64,000 nt of DNA from RGIG4708 sp045538875 (lineage in GTDB: Bacteria; Bacillota; Clostridia; UMGS1810), in the NCBI GenBank assembly GCA_045538875.1, contig JAZQEG010000009.1:1-64000 (forward strand), read 5' to 3'. A program made the translations under genes and the position numbers. Position 1 is the first letter of the stretch; the number at the start of each line of letters is the position of its first letter. The notes beneath the pieces are model-generated. The model was not told the DNA's origin, made no database searches, and saw only the letters and a list, made by a program, of their open reading frames with translations. This document shows positions 52,070-61,318 of the stretch, piece after piece.

Positions 52070-53068
52070 TTGCCAATGCTCAGCATTTCCAAAAAAGATG
52101 ACAACTTCAGCGTAAGCAATCAGTTTGTAGATAAATATATGTGTGATGCAAACGGGTCTTTTGTAAAGGTGTATTTGTATTGCCTGCGCTTTGCTCATAG
52201 CGAAGGTACTCTTTCTATTGCAAAAATTGCGTCACTGCTCAATATGATTCAGTCAGATGTTATAAGTGCCCTTAAATACTGGGATAGTGTTGGTGTGCTT
52301 AAATTACAAAAAAACGACAAAAACGATTATTCAATAGAGCTGCTTAGCAACTTTGAAAACAAAGAGACACAGCCTACATATCAGGAGAGTGTAGCTGCAG
52401 CAAACAGCGGCATTAACAAAAAACTTTTGCCAAATCAACCGTCGTATTCAAGGTCCGACCTTACCACAGCAATGCAAGGCAACGAAAAAATCAATCAGTT
52501 GTTTAATATTGCAGGTCAGATGCTCAACAAAACCCTTAATACAAATGATATGCACTATATTTATATGTTTTATGACTATCTTAAATTTCCTCCAGAGGTA
52601 ATTTTTATACTTTTGGAATATTGCATATCAATAGGCAAAAGCAATATGAGATATATCGAAAAAGTTGCACTTTCATGGGCCGATAACGAAATTAACACTC
52701 AATCTAAAGCTCAGGCATTTATAAGAATGCGCAATAAAGAAAATGAATTTATAAAAAAATACAAAACCATGTTTAAAGTAGTGGGAAGAGATTTTACCGA
52801 TTCGGAAATTGCACTTATAAAAAGCTGGGTTAACGAGTATAAGCTTACCGATGAACAAATACTCTGTGCATATGAAACAACGGTTATGAATACAGGTAAA
52901 ATTGCACTTAAGTATATGGACACTGTTATTAAAAATAATATATTGCAGCAAAGCCAGCCTCAAGGTGCAAAAACACCCCAAAAGAAAAACACTTTTCAGG
53001 ATTACAACAGCGATGGATACGAATACGAAATGCAAATGATTAAGAAAAATCTGTCAGCGCAAAACTGA
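52070..53068 (+). CDS. DnaD-domain replication protein
   Basis: About 332 residues. An N-terminal winged-helix part (about 20-110) is followed by one or two DnaD-like domains (DMHYIYMFYDYLKFPPEVIFIL near 165; SEIALIKSWVNEYKLTDEQIL near 250). Such proteins help load the replicative helicase. I place the start at the TTG (52070), ten bases after GGAG; a GTG at 52061 and an ATG at 52076 are alternatives. The downstream gene is the probable helicase loader. Confidence 0.85.
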   Translation: MPMLSISKKDDNFSVSNQFVDKYMCDANGSFVKVYLYCLRFAHSEGTLSIAKIASLLNMIQSDVISALKYWDSVGVLKLQKNDKNDYSIELLSNFENKETQPTYQESVAAANSGINKKLLPNQPSYSRSDLTTAMQGNEKINQLFNIAGQMLNKTLNTNDMHYIYMFYDYLKFPPEVIFILLEYCISIGKSNMRYIEKVALSWADNEINTQSKAQAFIRMRNKENEFIKKYKTMFKVVGRDFTDSEIALIKSWVNEYKLTDEQILCAYETTVMNTGKIALKYMDTVIKNNILQQSQPQGAKTPQKKNTFQDYNSDGYEYEMQMIKKNLSAQN

Positions 53069-53108
53069 TTATGCCAATGCCGGTCAAGGAGGCAGAACGG
53101 AGATAAAT

Positions 53109-54113
53109 ATGATAAATAATACTATGGTTGAGCATATAGCCGACCAATACAAACAGCTTAACAAGCAACGCAGGGAGCATCTTGAGCAATATAACGCATA
53201 TGTTTATGAGGCACTGCCCCAGATAAAACAAATAGACAACGAAATAGCATGCCTTGCAATAAATAGTGCCACCTCGGTAGTAAAAGGCGAAATGACGGTT
53301 GAAGAGGCTTTTGAACATATGGAAAAACGCCGAAATATGCTAAATGCTCAAAGGGATGAACTTATTAAAAAGCAGGGCATAAAGCCATATGAACCGTTGC
53401 CATACAAGTGCACAATTTGCAAGGATACAGGCACCATAAATGACCAAAAATGCAATTGTTACAAGCAAAAGGTTCGCAACTATATGATAGACAGCGCAAA
53501 AAAGATTTCAAATTTTTCGTGCGATATAGACAAAGACAGCTTTGCCTCATTGTCAATGCAGTATTATGACAAAAACATTATACCAAAGCTTGGCATTTCG
53601 CCATTTGAATATATGGCAGGTATAGTACAAAAATGCCGTGAATATTGCGACACCTTTGGAGCTGAGTCGGACAATTTGTTTTTTTCGGGTGAGCCTGGCA
53701 GAGGTAAAACATATATGGCAAATTGCATTGCCAACGAATTGCTTGCAAAGGGCCATTTTGTAATTTATCAAACATCATACAAGCTTTTTCAATTTTTGGA
53801 GGACTACAAATTTGGCAAGCTTGACAGGGATGAATATGAACAAAACAGCAAGGCAATATATGATTGCGATATGCTTATTATAGACGATTTGGGAACAGAA
53901 TATATTACTGCATATACCTGCTCGGTATTTTTTGATGTAATTAATTCGAGGCTGCTTAATAACAAAAAAACTCTTATAAGTACAAATTTAAGTATGGGTG
54001 ATATGGCAAAAAATTATACCGAAAGGGTGGCTTCGCGCATAAAAGGTGAGTTTAATGCTATGCACTTTATAGGCAACGATATAAGAGTTTTAAAACGCAA
54101 CGCCAAAAAATAA
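53109..54113 (+). CDS. DnaC/DnaI-like helicase loader ATPase
   Basis: A 334-residue AAA+ protein. The N-terminal coiled part is followed by a zinc-binding-type CTICKDTGTINDQKCNC (about 98-114) and the ATPase: Walker A FSGEPGRGKTYMA (about 194), Walker B MLIIDDLGTE, and a late Arg-rich segment. It matches the DnaI/DnaC type of replicative helicase loaders. It pairs with the DnaD-like protein upstream. Confidence 0.88.
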   Translation: MINNTMVEHIADQYKQLNKQRREHLEQYNAYVYEALPQIKQIDNEIACLAINSATSVVKGEMTVEEAFEHMEKRRNMLNAQRDELIKKQGIKPYEPLPYKCTICKDTGTINDQKCNCYKQKVRNYMIDSAKKISNFSCDIDKDSFASLSMQYYDKNIIPKLGISPFEYMAGIVQKCREYCDTFGAESDNLFFSGEPGRGKTYMANCIANELLAKGHFVIYQTSYKLFQFLEDYKFGKLDRDEYEQNSKAIYDCDMLIIDDLGTEYITAYTCSVFFDVINSRLLNNKKTLISTNLSMGDMAKNYTERVASRIKGEFNAMHFIGNDIRVLKRNAKK

Positions 54114-54125
54114 CGGAGGATAACT

Positions 54126-54992
54126 ATGCTGTATTGCGCACATTGGAAAGATTACACATTAATAGATGCTGCCCATGGCGAAAAGGTGGAAAAATGGGGC
54201 GATGTTGTACTTCGCCGTCCTGACCCTCAGGCAATCTGGCATGAAGAGAGCGACAGCCAAATATGGCATAACACAGATGCTTTTTATCACCGCAGCAAAT
54301 CGGGCGGTGGCAGCTGGGAGTATTTTAAAGATATTCCTGAGGGCTGGACAATATCATATAAAAACCTCAAATTCAATGTAAAGCCCACAGGCTTTAAGCA
54401 TACTGGCTTGTTTCCTGAGCAGGCAGTAAACTGGGATTTTATTATTGATGCAGTAAAATCAAAAAAACAAAAGTCAAACATACTCAATTTGTTTGCATAT
54501 ACAGGCGGTGCAACCATTGCAGCAGCAAGCGCAGGAGCTGATGTTGTGCATGTAGATGCTGCAAAAGGTATGGTTAACTGGGCAAAAGAAAATGCTGCTG
54601 CATCAGGCCTTGCCGATAGCTATATCCGTTATATAGTAGACGATTGCGTAAAATTTGTAGAACGCGAAGCACGCAGAGGCCGCAAGTATGACGGAATTAT
54701 AATGGACCCTCCGTCATACGGCAGAGGCCCAAAGGGCGAAATATGGAAGTTTGAGGATGAGCTGTACGGCCTTGTTACAAAATGCCGCGAAATACTTTCG
54801 GACAATCCGCTGTTTTTTATAATAAATTCATACACAACGGGTATATCGCACACTGTTGTTGCAAATGTAATGGATTTGACAATAGGCAAAAAATTTAAGG
54901 GCGATATTTTGTCCGACCAAATCGGACTGCCAATAAGGTCATCGGGGCTTATTTTGCCGTGCGGTGCAACAACCAGGTGGTTTAACATATAA
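54126..54992 (+). CDS. class I SAM-dependent rRNA methyltransferase-like protein
   Basis: A 288-residue methyltransferase. The SAM-binding motif I is NLFAYTGGATIAAA (about 121), acidic motif VVHVDAAKGMV, and the catalytic-type motif MDPPSYGRGPKGE. It resembles COG1092-type rRNA (cytosine) methyltransferases but lacks their PUA domain, so the substrate is uncertain. It lies 12 bases after the helicase loader. Confidence 0.8.
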   Translation: MLYCAHWKDYTLIDAAHGEKVEKWGDVVLRRPDPQAIWHEESDSQIWHNTDAFYHRSKSGGGSWEYFKDIPEGWTISYKNLKFNVKPTGFKHTGLFPEQAVNWDFIIDAVKSKKQKSNILNLFAYTGGATIAAASAGADVVHVDAAKGMVNWAKENAAASGLADSYIRYIVDDCVKFVEREARRGRKYDGIIMDPPSYGRGPKGEIWKFEDELYGLVTKCREILSDNPLFFIINSYTTGISHTVVANVMDLTIGKKFKGDILSDQIGLPIRSSGLILPCGATTRWFNI

Positions 54993-55008
54993 TTTGGAGG
55001 GTGCAAAA

Positions 55009-55839
55009 TTGATTAATGCTCATAATGTTACATTTAAATATGATGATTTGCAAGATTTTAATGAAGCTTTAAAAGATATAAATCTTGATATAAAAAAAGG
55101 CGAATTTGTTGCAATTCTTGGACACAACGGCTCGGGCAAATCAACTCTGGCAAAGCATTTTAATGCAATTTTTGTGCCTGATGAGGGCACCGTTACCATT
55201 GAGGGTATGGATACAAGCGATGCAACAAAGCTTTGGGATATACGCAGTAAGGTTGCAATGGTTTTTCAAAACCCCGACAATCAGATTGTTGCAACAATAG
55301 TAGAAGACGATGTTGCATTTGCAGCCGAAAATTTGGGCTTTAGCCAAGATGAAATACGCAAAAGAGTAGACACCTCACTTGAAGCTGTAGGTATGTCGAG
55401 GTATAAAAAATATGCACCTCATATGCTTTCGGGAGGGCAAAAGCAGCGTGTTGCCATAGCTGGAGTAATAGCAATTTCGCCCGATGCAATAGTACTTGAC
55501 GAGCCAACGGCAATGCTTGACCCAACGGGCAGGAAAGAGGTTATGAATGCCATATTAACTCTTAACCGTGAGTATAACATAACAATAGTGCTTATCACTC
55601 ACAATATGGATGAGGCTGTTATGGCAGACAGAGTTGTTGTTATGGACAGCGGCACTGTTTTAATTGACGATGTGCCAAAAAAAGTATTTTCAAATGTCAA
55701 AATGCTCAAAGATATTGGGCTTGATGTGCCTCAGGTTACTGAGCTTGCATACAATCTTTCACAAAATAACATTGACATCCCCTGTGACATATTAGATGTG
55801 GATGAATGTGTTAAGGAGTTATTAAAAATATGTCAATAA
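55009..55839 (+). CDS. ecfA1: energy-coupling factor transporter ATPase EcfA1
   Basis: A 276-residue ABC ATPase with Walker A GHNGSGKSTLAKH, signature LSGGQKQRVAIAG and Walker B AIVLDEPTAMLDP. It is one of the two ATPases of the shared energising module that powers vitamin and metal uptake with various S subunits. The TTG at 55009 has GGAGGG seven bases upstream; earlier starts lie in the methyltransferase gene. It overlaps ecfA2. Confidence 0.93.
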   Translation: MINAHNVTFKYDDLQDFNEALKDINLDIKKGEFVAILGHNGSGKSTLAKHFNAIFVPDEGTVTIEGMDTSDATKLWDIRSKVAMVFQNPDNQIVATIVEDDVAFAAENLGFSQDEIRKRVDTSLEAVGMSRYKKYAPHMLSGGQKQRVAIAGVIAISPDAIVLDEPTAMLDPTGRKEVMNAILTLNREYNITIVLITHNMDEAVMADRVVVMDSGTVLIDDVPKKVFSNVKMLKDIGLDVPQVTELAYNLSQNNIDIPCDILDVDECVKELLKICQ

Positions 55840-56693
55840 AAGTCCAAAATTTAAGTCATATATATTTAAAAAATCAGGCGTTTGAAAGTGTTGCTGTAAA
55901 TGATATATCATTTGATATACAAAATGGCGAATTTGTAGGGCTTATAGGGCACACAGGTTCGGGTAAATCCACACTTATACAAATGCTGTGCGGCCTTATT
56001 AAAGCAGATAGCGGCAGTATACAAATTGATGGTGTAGATATTACACAAAAAAATGCAGATATCAAAAAAATCCGCAGCAAGGTTGGTATAGTTTTTCAGT
56101 ATCCTGAGTATCAGCTCTTTGAGGAAACTGTGTATCGTGATATTGCCTTTGGGCCTGCAAACATAGGCAAAACCCCACAGGAAATAGACAAAATAATCCA
56201 TCAGGTTATAAATGATGTAGGCTTAAGCGAGGATATTTTGCAAAAATCCCCGTTTGAGCTTTCGGGAGGCCAAAAACGAAGAGTTGCAATTGCAGGAGTG
56301 CTTGCAATGGAACCGCAAATTCTTATTTTGGACGAACCTACCGCAGGGCTAGACCCGCTTGCACGCAAAAATCTGCTTGAGCTTATAAACCGCCTGCACA
56401 AGCAAAAAAACATTACCGTAATACTTGTTTCGCACAGTATGGAGGACATTGCTGCATCGGCAGACAAGGTTATGGTTATGTCGCAGGGCACTCTTGTAAT
56501 GTTTGACAAAGCAGAGGTTGTTTTTTCTAAGCAAAAGGAGCTTAAACAAATTGGTCTTGATGTTCCGCAAATTAGCTGTGTAATTAACAAGCTGAGGCAA
56601 AACGGTATATATGTTGGTGACAATATATACACTGTTGAAGCGGCAACAAAAGCCATTTTAAAGTATTTACAAAACAATCAGGCAAATGCCTGA
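55830..56693 (+). CDS. ecfA2: energy-coupling factor transporter ATPase EcfA2
   Basis: A 287-residue ABC ATPase with Walker A GHTGSGKSTLIQM, LSGGQKRRVAIAG and ILDEPTAGLDP. It overlaps ecfA1 by ten bases. The FQYPEYQLFEETV Q-loop region is typical of EcfA2. Confidence 0.94.
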   Translation: MSIKVQNLSHIYLKNQAFESVAVNDISFDIQNGEFVGLIGHTGSGKSTLIQMLCGLIKADSGSIQIDGVDITQKNADIKKIRSKVGIVFQYPEYQLFEETVYRDIAFGPANIGKTPQEIDKIIHQVINDVGLSEDILQKSPFELSGGQKRRVAIAGVLAMEPQILILDEPTAGLDPLARKNLLELINRLHKQKNITVILVSHSMEDIAASADKVMVMSQGTLVMFDKAEVVFSKQKELKQIGLDVPQISCVINKLRQNGIYVGDNIYTVEAATKAILKYLQNNQANA

Positions 56694-56771
56694 TGTTATA
56701 TGGCACAAAATGTGCCTTAGTACCTGGAGAGGGACTTAAAAAAATACTACTAATACATTTGGGTGACAATA

Positions 56772-57572
56772 ATGTTAGCAGATATAACACTCGGTCAGTA
56801 TATACCATGTGAATCAACTGTTCACAATCTTGACCCGAGAATTAAAATAATTGCAACATTTGTGTTTATTGTTGCAGTATTTCTTGTAAAAAGTGTATAT
56901 TCATATGCTCTTTTGTTTGCATTTACATTTGGTATAATAATGCTGTCAAAAATAAGCTTTACAACTGTACTAAAAAGCATAAAACCAATAGTTGTTGTTA
57001 TACTTTTTACTGCAATTGTAAATATATTTTTAACTGCAGGTGACGATGTTGCATTTAAAATAGGATTTTTAAAGGTAACATATACAGGGCTTAAAACAGC
57101 GCTTGCTATGTCGCTAAGGCTTGTTTTTTTGGTAATGGGTACTTCACTTTTAACATATACCACATCACCAATTTTGCTTACCGACGGTATCGAAAAGCTG
57201 CTTTCACCGCTAAAAAAAATTGGTTTTCCCTCACACGAGCTTGCAATGATGATGACAATTGCACTCAGGTTTATACCCACACTTTTTGAAGAAACAGACA
57301 AAATAATAAGGGCGCAAAAAGCACGCGGTGCAGATTTTGAAAGCGGAAATTTGCTTAAACGCACAAAAGCGCTCATTCCTGTGCTTGTCCCGCTTTTTAT
57401 CAATTCGTTTCGCAGGGCAGATGAGCTTGCTCTTGCAATGGAATGCCGCTGTTATCGCGGAGGCGAGGGCCGCACAAGGCTAAAACAACTCAAAATTGGC
57501 AAAACAGACATAGTTGCACTTTTTGTAATAGCATTTTTTGTGTTGGCAATTTTGTTATTAAATATATTTTAA
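56772..57572 (+). CDS. ecfT: energy-coupling factor transmembrane protein EcfT
   Basis: A 266-residue membrane subunit linking EcfA ATPases to S subunits. It begins with the typical ITLGQYIPCESTVHNLDPR, and has the coupling-helix motifs RAQKARGAD and ECRCYRGGEGRTR near the end. The ATG at 56772 is used; a GTG at 56763 overlaps the only possible ribosome binding site. No S subunit gene is nearby, so this is a shared (group II) module. Confidence 0.93.
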   Translation: MLADITLGQYIPCESTVHNLDPRIKIIATFVFIVAVFLVKSVYSYALLFAFTFGIIMLSKISFTTVLKSIKPIVVVILFTAIVNIFLTAGDDVAFKIGFLKVTYTGLKTALAMSLRLVFLVMGTSLLTYTTSPILLTDGIEKLLSPLKKIGFPSHELAMMMTIALRFIPTLFEETDKIIRAQKARGADFESGNLLKRTKALIPVLVPLFINSFRRADELALAMECRCYRGGEGRTRLKQLKIGKTDIVALFVIAFFVLAILLLNIF

Positions 57573-57582
57573 GGAAAATTGT

Positions 57583-58323
57583 ATGAGAAATTTAAAACTT
57601 ATACTGCAGTACGACGGCACAATGTATCACGGGTTTCAGGTGCAGCCAAATGTCAGTACAATTGCAGGCGAATTAAACAGAGTTTTAACAAATTTAACAA
57701 AATCACCTGTTACTGTGCAAGGTTGTTCCCGTACAGATGCAGGTGTTCACGCATACAGATACTGTTGCAACTTTTTTACACAATTTCCCATCCCTGCCCA
57801 GAGGTTGCCCATAGTTATTAACAATATGCTGCCAAGTGACATAAGGGCAATTGAGTGCTGCGAGGTAAGCGAGCAATTTAATGCAAGGTTTGACACTGTG
57901 TCAAAAACCTATAGGTATGCAATTAATACAAACCCAAATGCTACCGTTTATACCCGCAATTATGAGTGGCAATACGGAAAAAACCTTGATGTTGCAGCTA
58001 TGAAAGAGGCGGCTGAGTATATTGTTGGAAAGCATGATTTTAAATCATTTATGACAAGCGGAGCACAGGTTTTGTCAACTGTGAGGGAAGTGTTTTCGCT
58101 AAATGTATGCCAAAACGATGACATAATAGAAATTTTTATTACTGCAGACGGATATTTGTACAATATGGTGCGCATTATAACGGGTACACTTGTAAGCGTA
58201 GGCGAGGGCAAACTCACCCCTCAAAGCCTGCCGCAGATAATAAATGCCAAAAACAGAGAAAAAGCTGGTCCTACCGCACCGCCTCAGGGCTTGTATTTGT
58301 ACCAAATTAATTATGAACTTTAA
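57583..58323 (+). CDS. truA: tRNA pseudouridine synthase A
   Basis: A 246-residue enzyme that forms pseudouridine at positions 38-40 of tRNAs. The catalytic Asp is in CSRTDAGVHAY; YDGTMYHGFQ and KTYRYAI are conserved. ecf genes followed by truA is a common firmicute order. The start follows AAGGAAAATT. Confidence 0.95.
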   Translation: MRNLKLILQYDGTMYHGFQVQPNVSTIAGELNRVLTNLTKSPVTVQGCSRTDAGVHAYRYCCNFFTQFPIPAQRLPIVINNMLPSDIRAIECCEVSEQFNARFDTVSKTYRYAINTNPNATVYTRNYEWQYGKNLDVAAMKEAAEYIVGKHDFKSFMTSGAQVLSTVREVFSLNVCQNDDIIEIFITADGYLYNMVRIITGTLVSVGEGKLTPQSLPQIINAKNREKAGPTAPPQGLYLYQINYEL

Positions 58324-58335
58324 GGAGTGAACGCT

Positions 58336-59769
58336 TTGGAAAAAATAACAAAAAAAACAAGCAAAGCACCTGTTAATCAGGATATGGAAAATACAAATGT
58401 AATTCCTGAAGTTAAAGAGGAGCACGCTGATAATGCAGATAATACACAAGTTGATTTGCAACAATCAAATGACACGCAAGATGCTAAACACAATGATGAC
58501 AAAGAGCAAGTACTTGAGGCACAAGATATACAAACTGATGTTAAACTAAATGACAATTCACAGCAACACTCTAAACCCCGAGGCGATGCAAAACACAGCA
58601 AAAGTGCACCTGCGCCGCGCCGCAAAGCAAAGCAAAAAAAGGCAATCAAACGCAAAATTTCTGTTAAAAAATTATTCAAAATAATATTTTTGCTTGCACT
58701 TGTTGTGATTGTTTCAATTGGTATAAAAAAGGGCTTTGATGTTTTGGGGGGCTTTTTTGCATCTCGTTGGCAAAACATATCCACAACAAGTCAGGAAATT
58801 ACCATAACATCCACTGGCACTCTTGATTACGAAAATTTTCAAAAAGGTGTACTTGTAGCAAATTCGGGTACAATAACCTATTTTAATACAAAAATGGAAG
58901 CTGTTTGGGAAAAACAAGGTTTTGCAGGTCTTCCTGTAATTCATACAAACGGAAGATATGCACTTGTGGCATATTGTGATACTCCAAATGCATTGCTTAT
59001 TACGGGCTCCAATTCAATACCTGTTACAGGCAGCGGAAAAATAGTATCGTCATATGTAAATCAAAACGGCTATTTTGCCCTTGTTATGACTGAAGACGGC
59101 TACAAAAATCAGATTGCCGTGTTTGATAATTACGGAAAGGTGCTATATAAATGGCACAGTGCCGAAAATTATGTAACAAGCGTTGCAATTTCGCCTGATA
59201 ACGAAAGTATGGCTGCGGCAACAATCGGCTTTACCGAAAATGGATTTGACAGCGGCATAATGATGTTTGATTTGGCACAAAGCAACCCTAATGCAGGGCA
59301 GCATCAGAGCGACAATCTTATAATGGATATTGAGTTTGTATCTAACAACAGGCTTGTTGTAATAGGTGACAAAGCGGCAACATTGTACCGCAAAAACGGC
59401 AAGGAGCTCAGGAGCATAGATTACGAGGGCAAAAAGCTTATTACATTTGATGTTACACAAAGCGGCACAACAATCCTCTGTTTTGCAAGGGATGACTCAT
59501 CTATGAGCAACTGTGATATTTACACCTACAAAACAAACGCAAAACAGTCAGGCCATTTTGAAACTTCTGGCAAAGTACTATCGCTCAGCAGCTGCGGCAA
59601 CAATGTTTTAGTTGCAAAAGACGGCGAATTTGACTTACTTACCGAAAAATGCCGTAAAATTCGCACAACATCAATTGTGCGTGATTTAAAAAATTCTGTT
59701 TTGTTTAATGAAGGTAAATTTGCTTTTGTAATTTCGGGTAATTTGGCACAGATTATAAAAGTTCATTAG
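58336..59769 (+). CDS. membrane-anchored beta-propeller-like protein (DUF5711-like)
   Basis: About 477 residues. The N-terminal 90 residues are hydrophilic and charged (acidic, then KAKQKKAIKRKISVKK), followed by one membrane helix (about 113-135) and an extracellular region with repeated strand patterns (for example YVTSVAISPDNESMAAATIG), like WD40 or PQQ blades. It resembles DUF5711 proteins of clostridia, of unknown function. The TTG at 58336 lies eight bases after AAGGAG; a GTG at 58327 overlaps the site. It is followed by cvpA. Confidence 0.65.
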   Translation: MEKITKKTSKAPVNQDMENTNVIPEVKEEHADNADNTQVDLQQSNDTQDAKHNDDKEQVLEAQDIQTDVKLNDNSQQHSKPRGDAKHSKSAPAPRRKAKQKKAIKRKISVKKLFKIIFLLALVVIVSIGIKKGFDVLGGFFASRWQNISTTSQEITITSTGTLDYENFQKGVLVANSGTITYFNTKMEAVWEKQGFAGLPVIHTNGRYALVAYCDTPNALLITGSNSIPVTGSGKIVSSYVNQNGYFALVMTEDGYKNQIAVFDNYGKVLYKWHSAENYVTSVAISPDNESMAAATIGFTENGFDSGIMMFDLAQSNPNAGQHQSDNLIMDIEFVSNNRLVVIGDKAATLYRKNGKELRSIDYEGKKLITFDVTQSGTTILCFARDDSSMSNCDIYTYKTNAKQSGHFETSGKVLSLSSCGNNVLVAKDGEFDLLTEKCRKIRTTSIVRDLKNSVLFNEGKFAFVISGNLAQIIKVH

Positions 59770-59781
59770 GGAGAATAGCTG

Positions 59782-60447
59782 ATGCTGGTAGATATTATAT
59801 TGGTACTTGTAATTACAATTTCTATAATTCATTGTTTTAAAAGGGGATTTGCAATTTCGCTTTTTAATACAGCCTCAACTGTTATTGCGGCTGTGCTTAT
59901 AATTTTATTTAACAAGCCTTTTACACAGCTTATAAAAAATTCACCTCTTGGTATTTCGTATCACCAAGGCTTGCTTGAATTTGTCAGCAATAAAGTTCAT
60001 CAAACGGGTAATAATATAACAGAAGGTGTACCGTCATTTTTGGGTGGCTTTATTGATGAGGGTGTTGCATCGGTTGGCCAAACTGTTGCTAAATTTGCCG
60101 ACAGAATTTTTGAAATAACAGTTACTTTAATAGCATTTGTTTTGCTCGTAATTGTTGCAAAAATAATCACATCCATATTTCCCGTAATAATCAAAAAAAT
60201 TGTAAAACTCCCAGTTATAAAGCAGTTTGACAAATTACTTGGAGCAGTGCTTGGCATTGTTATGGGTGTTGTATGGGCGGTTGTTGCAGTTTATGTACTT
60301 GGCCTTGTGTCATTGTGGGAGCCTATGTCATTTTTGGACGCTCACATTGCAAATTCATTTTTTATAGATGCGGTACATAGATTTTATGATATTTTAGCAG
60401 AAGGTGAATTAATTGCTCATAGATTTTCATACACATACTTTTCCTGA
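59782..60447 (+). CDS. cvpA: CvpA family membrane protein
   Basis: A 221-residue protein with four membrane segments and a soluble stretch in the middle (about 65-105). The pattern KRGFAISLFNTASTVIAA and the late GAVLGIVMGVVWAVVAVY fit the CvpA/colicin V production family. The role is unclear. Its end overlaps the next gene by 35 bases. Confidence 0.8.
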   Translation: MLVDIILVLVITISIIHCFKRGFAISLFNTASTVIAAVLIILFNKPFTQLIKNSPLGISYHQGLLEFVSNKVHQTGNNITEGVPSFLGGFIDEGVASVGQTVAKFADRIFEITVTLIAFVLLVIVAKIITSIFPVIIKKIVKLPVIKQFDKLLGAVLGIVMGVVWAVVAVYVLGLVSLWEPMSFLDAHIANSFFIDAVHRFYDILAEGELIAHRFSYTYFS

Positions 60448-61231
60448 CCACATAGCCGAAAAAACCATAAAAACACTTAACCAAAAAATAAAAGACCATA
60501 TGGGTATTGATTTGATACCTGTAACAAACGGAACACTGGCACAGCTTGACGAGGCAATGACAAGATACAATGTAGATTTGAGCGTTGTTTTGCCAATTGC
60601 CACCAAGCCTTCGCAAATAGATACTATTGTTGAGTCGTCACAAAAAATCAGAAACAACAGGATGATTTCTTTTGCAACCATCCATCCTCAAAACCAAAAC
60701 AAAGAGGAAATGCTTAAAGTAATAAAACAAATGGGCTTTGTTGGTATAAAGCTGCACCCCGATTATCAGGACAGCTATATAGACAGTAAAGAGTGTATAG
60801 ATATTTTGCAAATATGCGAAAAGCTTGAGCTTTTTACAATTATTCATGCAGGCAAGGATGCTGGCTTTGACCCCCCGTATCACGCAATGCCTGAGCGTAT
60901 TAAAAATGCTTTGAATTACATTTCGGGCAAGTTTGTTATTGCTGCACATCTGGGCGGCTTTTTGGCTTGGGACGATGTGGAAAAATATCTTGTTGGCACA
61001 AATATTTATATGGACACCTCAATGACCGCAGGCTACATTGAGCCTTGCCAATTTAAGCGTATTGTGCAAAATCACGGAGCAGACAAAATTCTTTTTGGAA
61101 GTGACATTCCTTGGAATTGCCCTAAAAAAACAGAGCAGCTTATAGATTCACTTGGGTTTTCCGAGGAGCAGCTTAAAAAAATCAAGTGGCAAAATGCAGC
61201 TCGGATTTTAACTAACCTTGACATTAACTGA
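60413..61231 (+). CDS. amidohydrolase-related metal-dependent hydrolase
   Basis: A 272-residue TIM-barrel hydrolase of the amidohydrolase_2 type. Metal motifs are DFHTHTF at the N-terminus, KLHPDYQ, IIHAGKD, AAHLGGF and GSDIPWN. The TTG at 60413 has AAGGTG at a suitable distance and lies inside the end of cvpA; no later start keeps the DFHTHTF motif. The substrate is unknown. Its last codons contain the promoter of the next operon. Confidence 0.82.
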   Translation: MLIDFHTHTFPDHIAEKTIKTLNQKIKDHMGIDLIPVTNGTLAQLDEAMTRYNVDLSVVLPIATKPSQIDTIVESSQKIRNNRMISFATIHPQNQNKEEMLKVIKQMGFVGIKLHPDYQDSYIDSKECIDILQICEKLELFTIIHAGKDAGFDPPYHAMPERIKNALNYISGKFVIAAHLGGFLAWDDVEKYLVGTNIYMDTSMTAGYIEPCQFKRIVQNHGADKILFGSDIPWNCPKKTEQLIDSLGFSEEQLKKIKWQNAARILTNLDIN

Positions 61232-61246
61232 TATGGCATTTATAAT
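61218..61246 (+). promoter_or_regulatory. consensus sigma-A promoter of the acyl-CoA ligase-iorA operon
   Basis: TTGACA (61218-61223) and TATAAT (61241-61246) are exactly 17 bases apart. The -35 lies in the last codons of the amidohydrolase gene. Confidence 0.8.
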
Positions 61247-61285
61247 TGTATTATGTTTTATATGCCGTATCGTCATATTATATAC

Positions 61286-61310
61286 AAAGGAGGAAGTGCT
61301 TTTTAGCACT
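61286..61310 (+). promoter_or_regulatory. ribosome binding site separated from its start by a hairpin
   Basis: AAAGGAGG (61286-61293) lies about 25 bases before the ATG at 61319. Between them AGTGCT (61295-61300) pairs with AGCACT (61305-61310) around TTTT. Folded, it would bring the site to a normal distance. No closer start in frame exists, since a stop occurs at 61304. Confidence 0.55.
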
Positions 61311-61318
61311 CAAAAATT

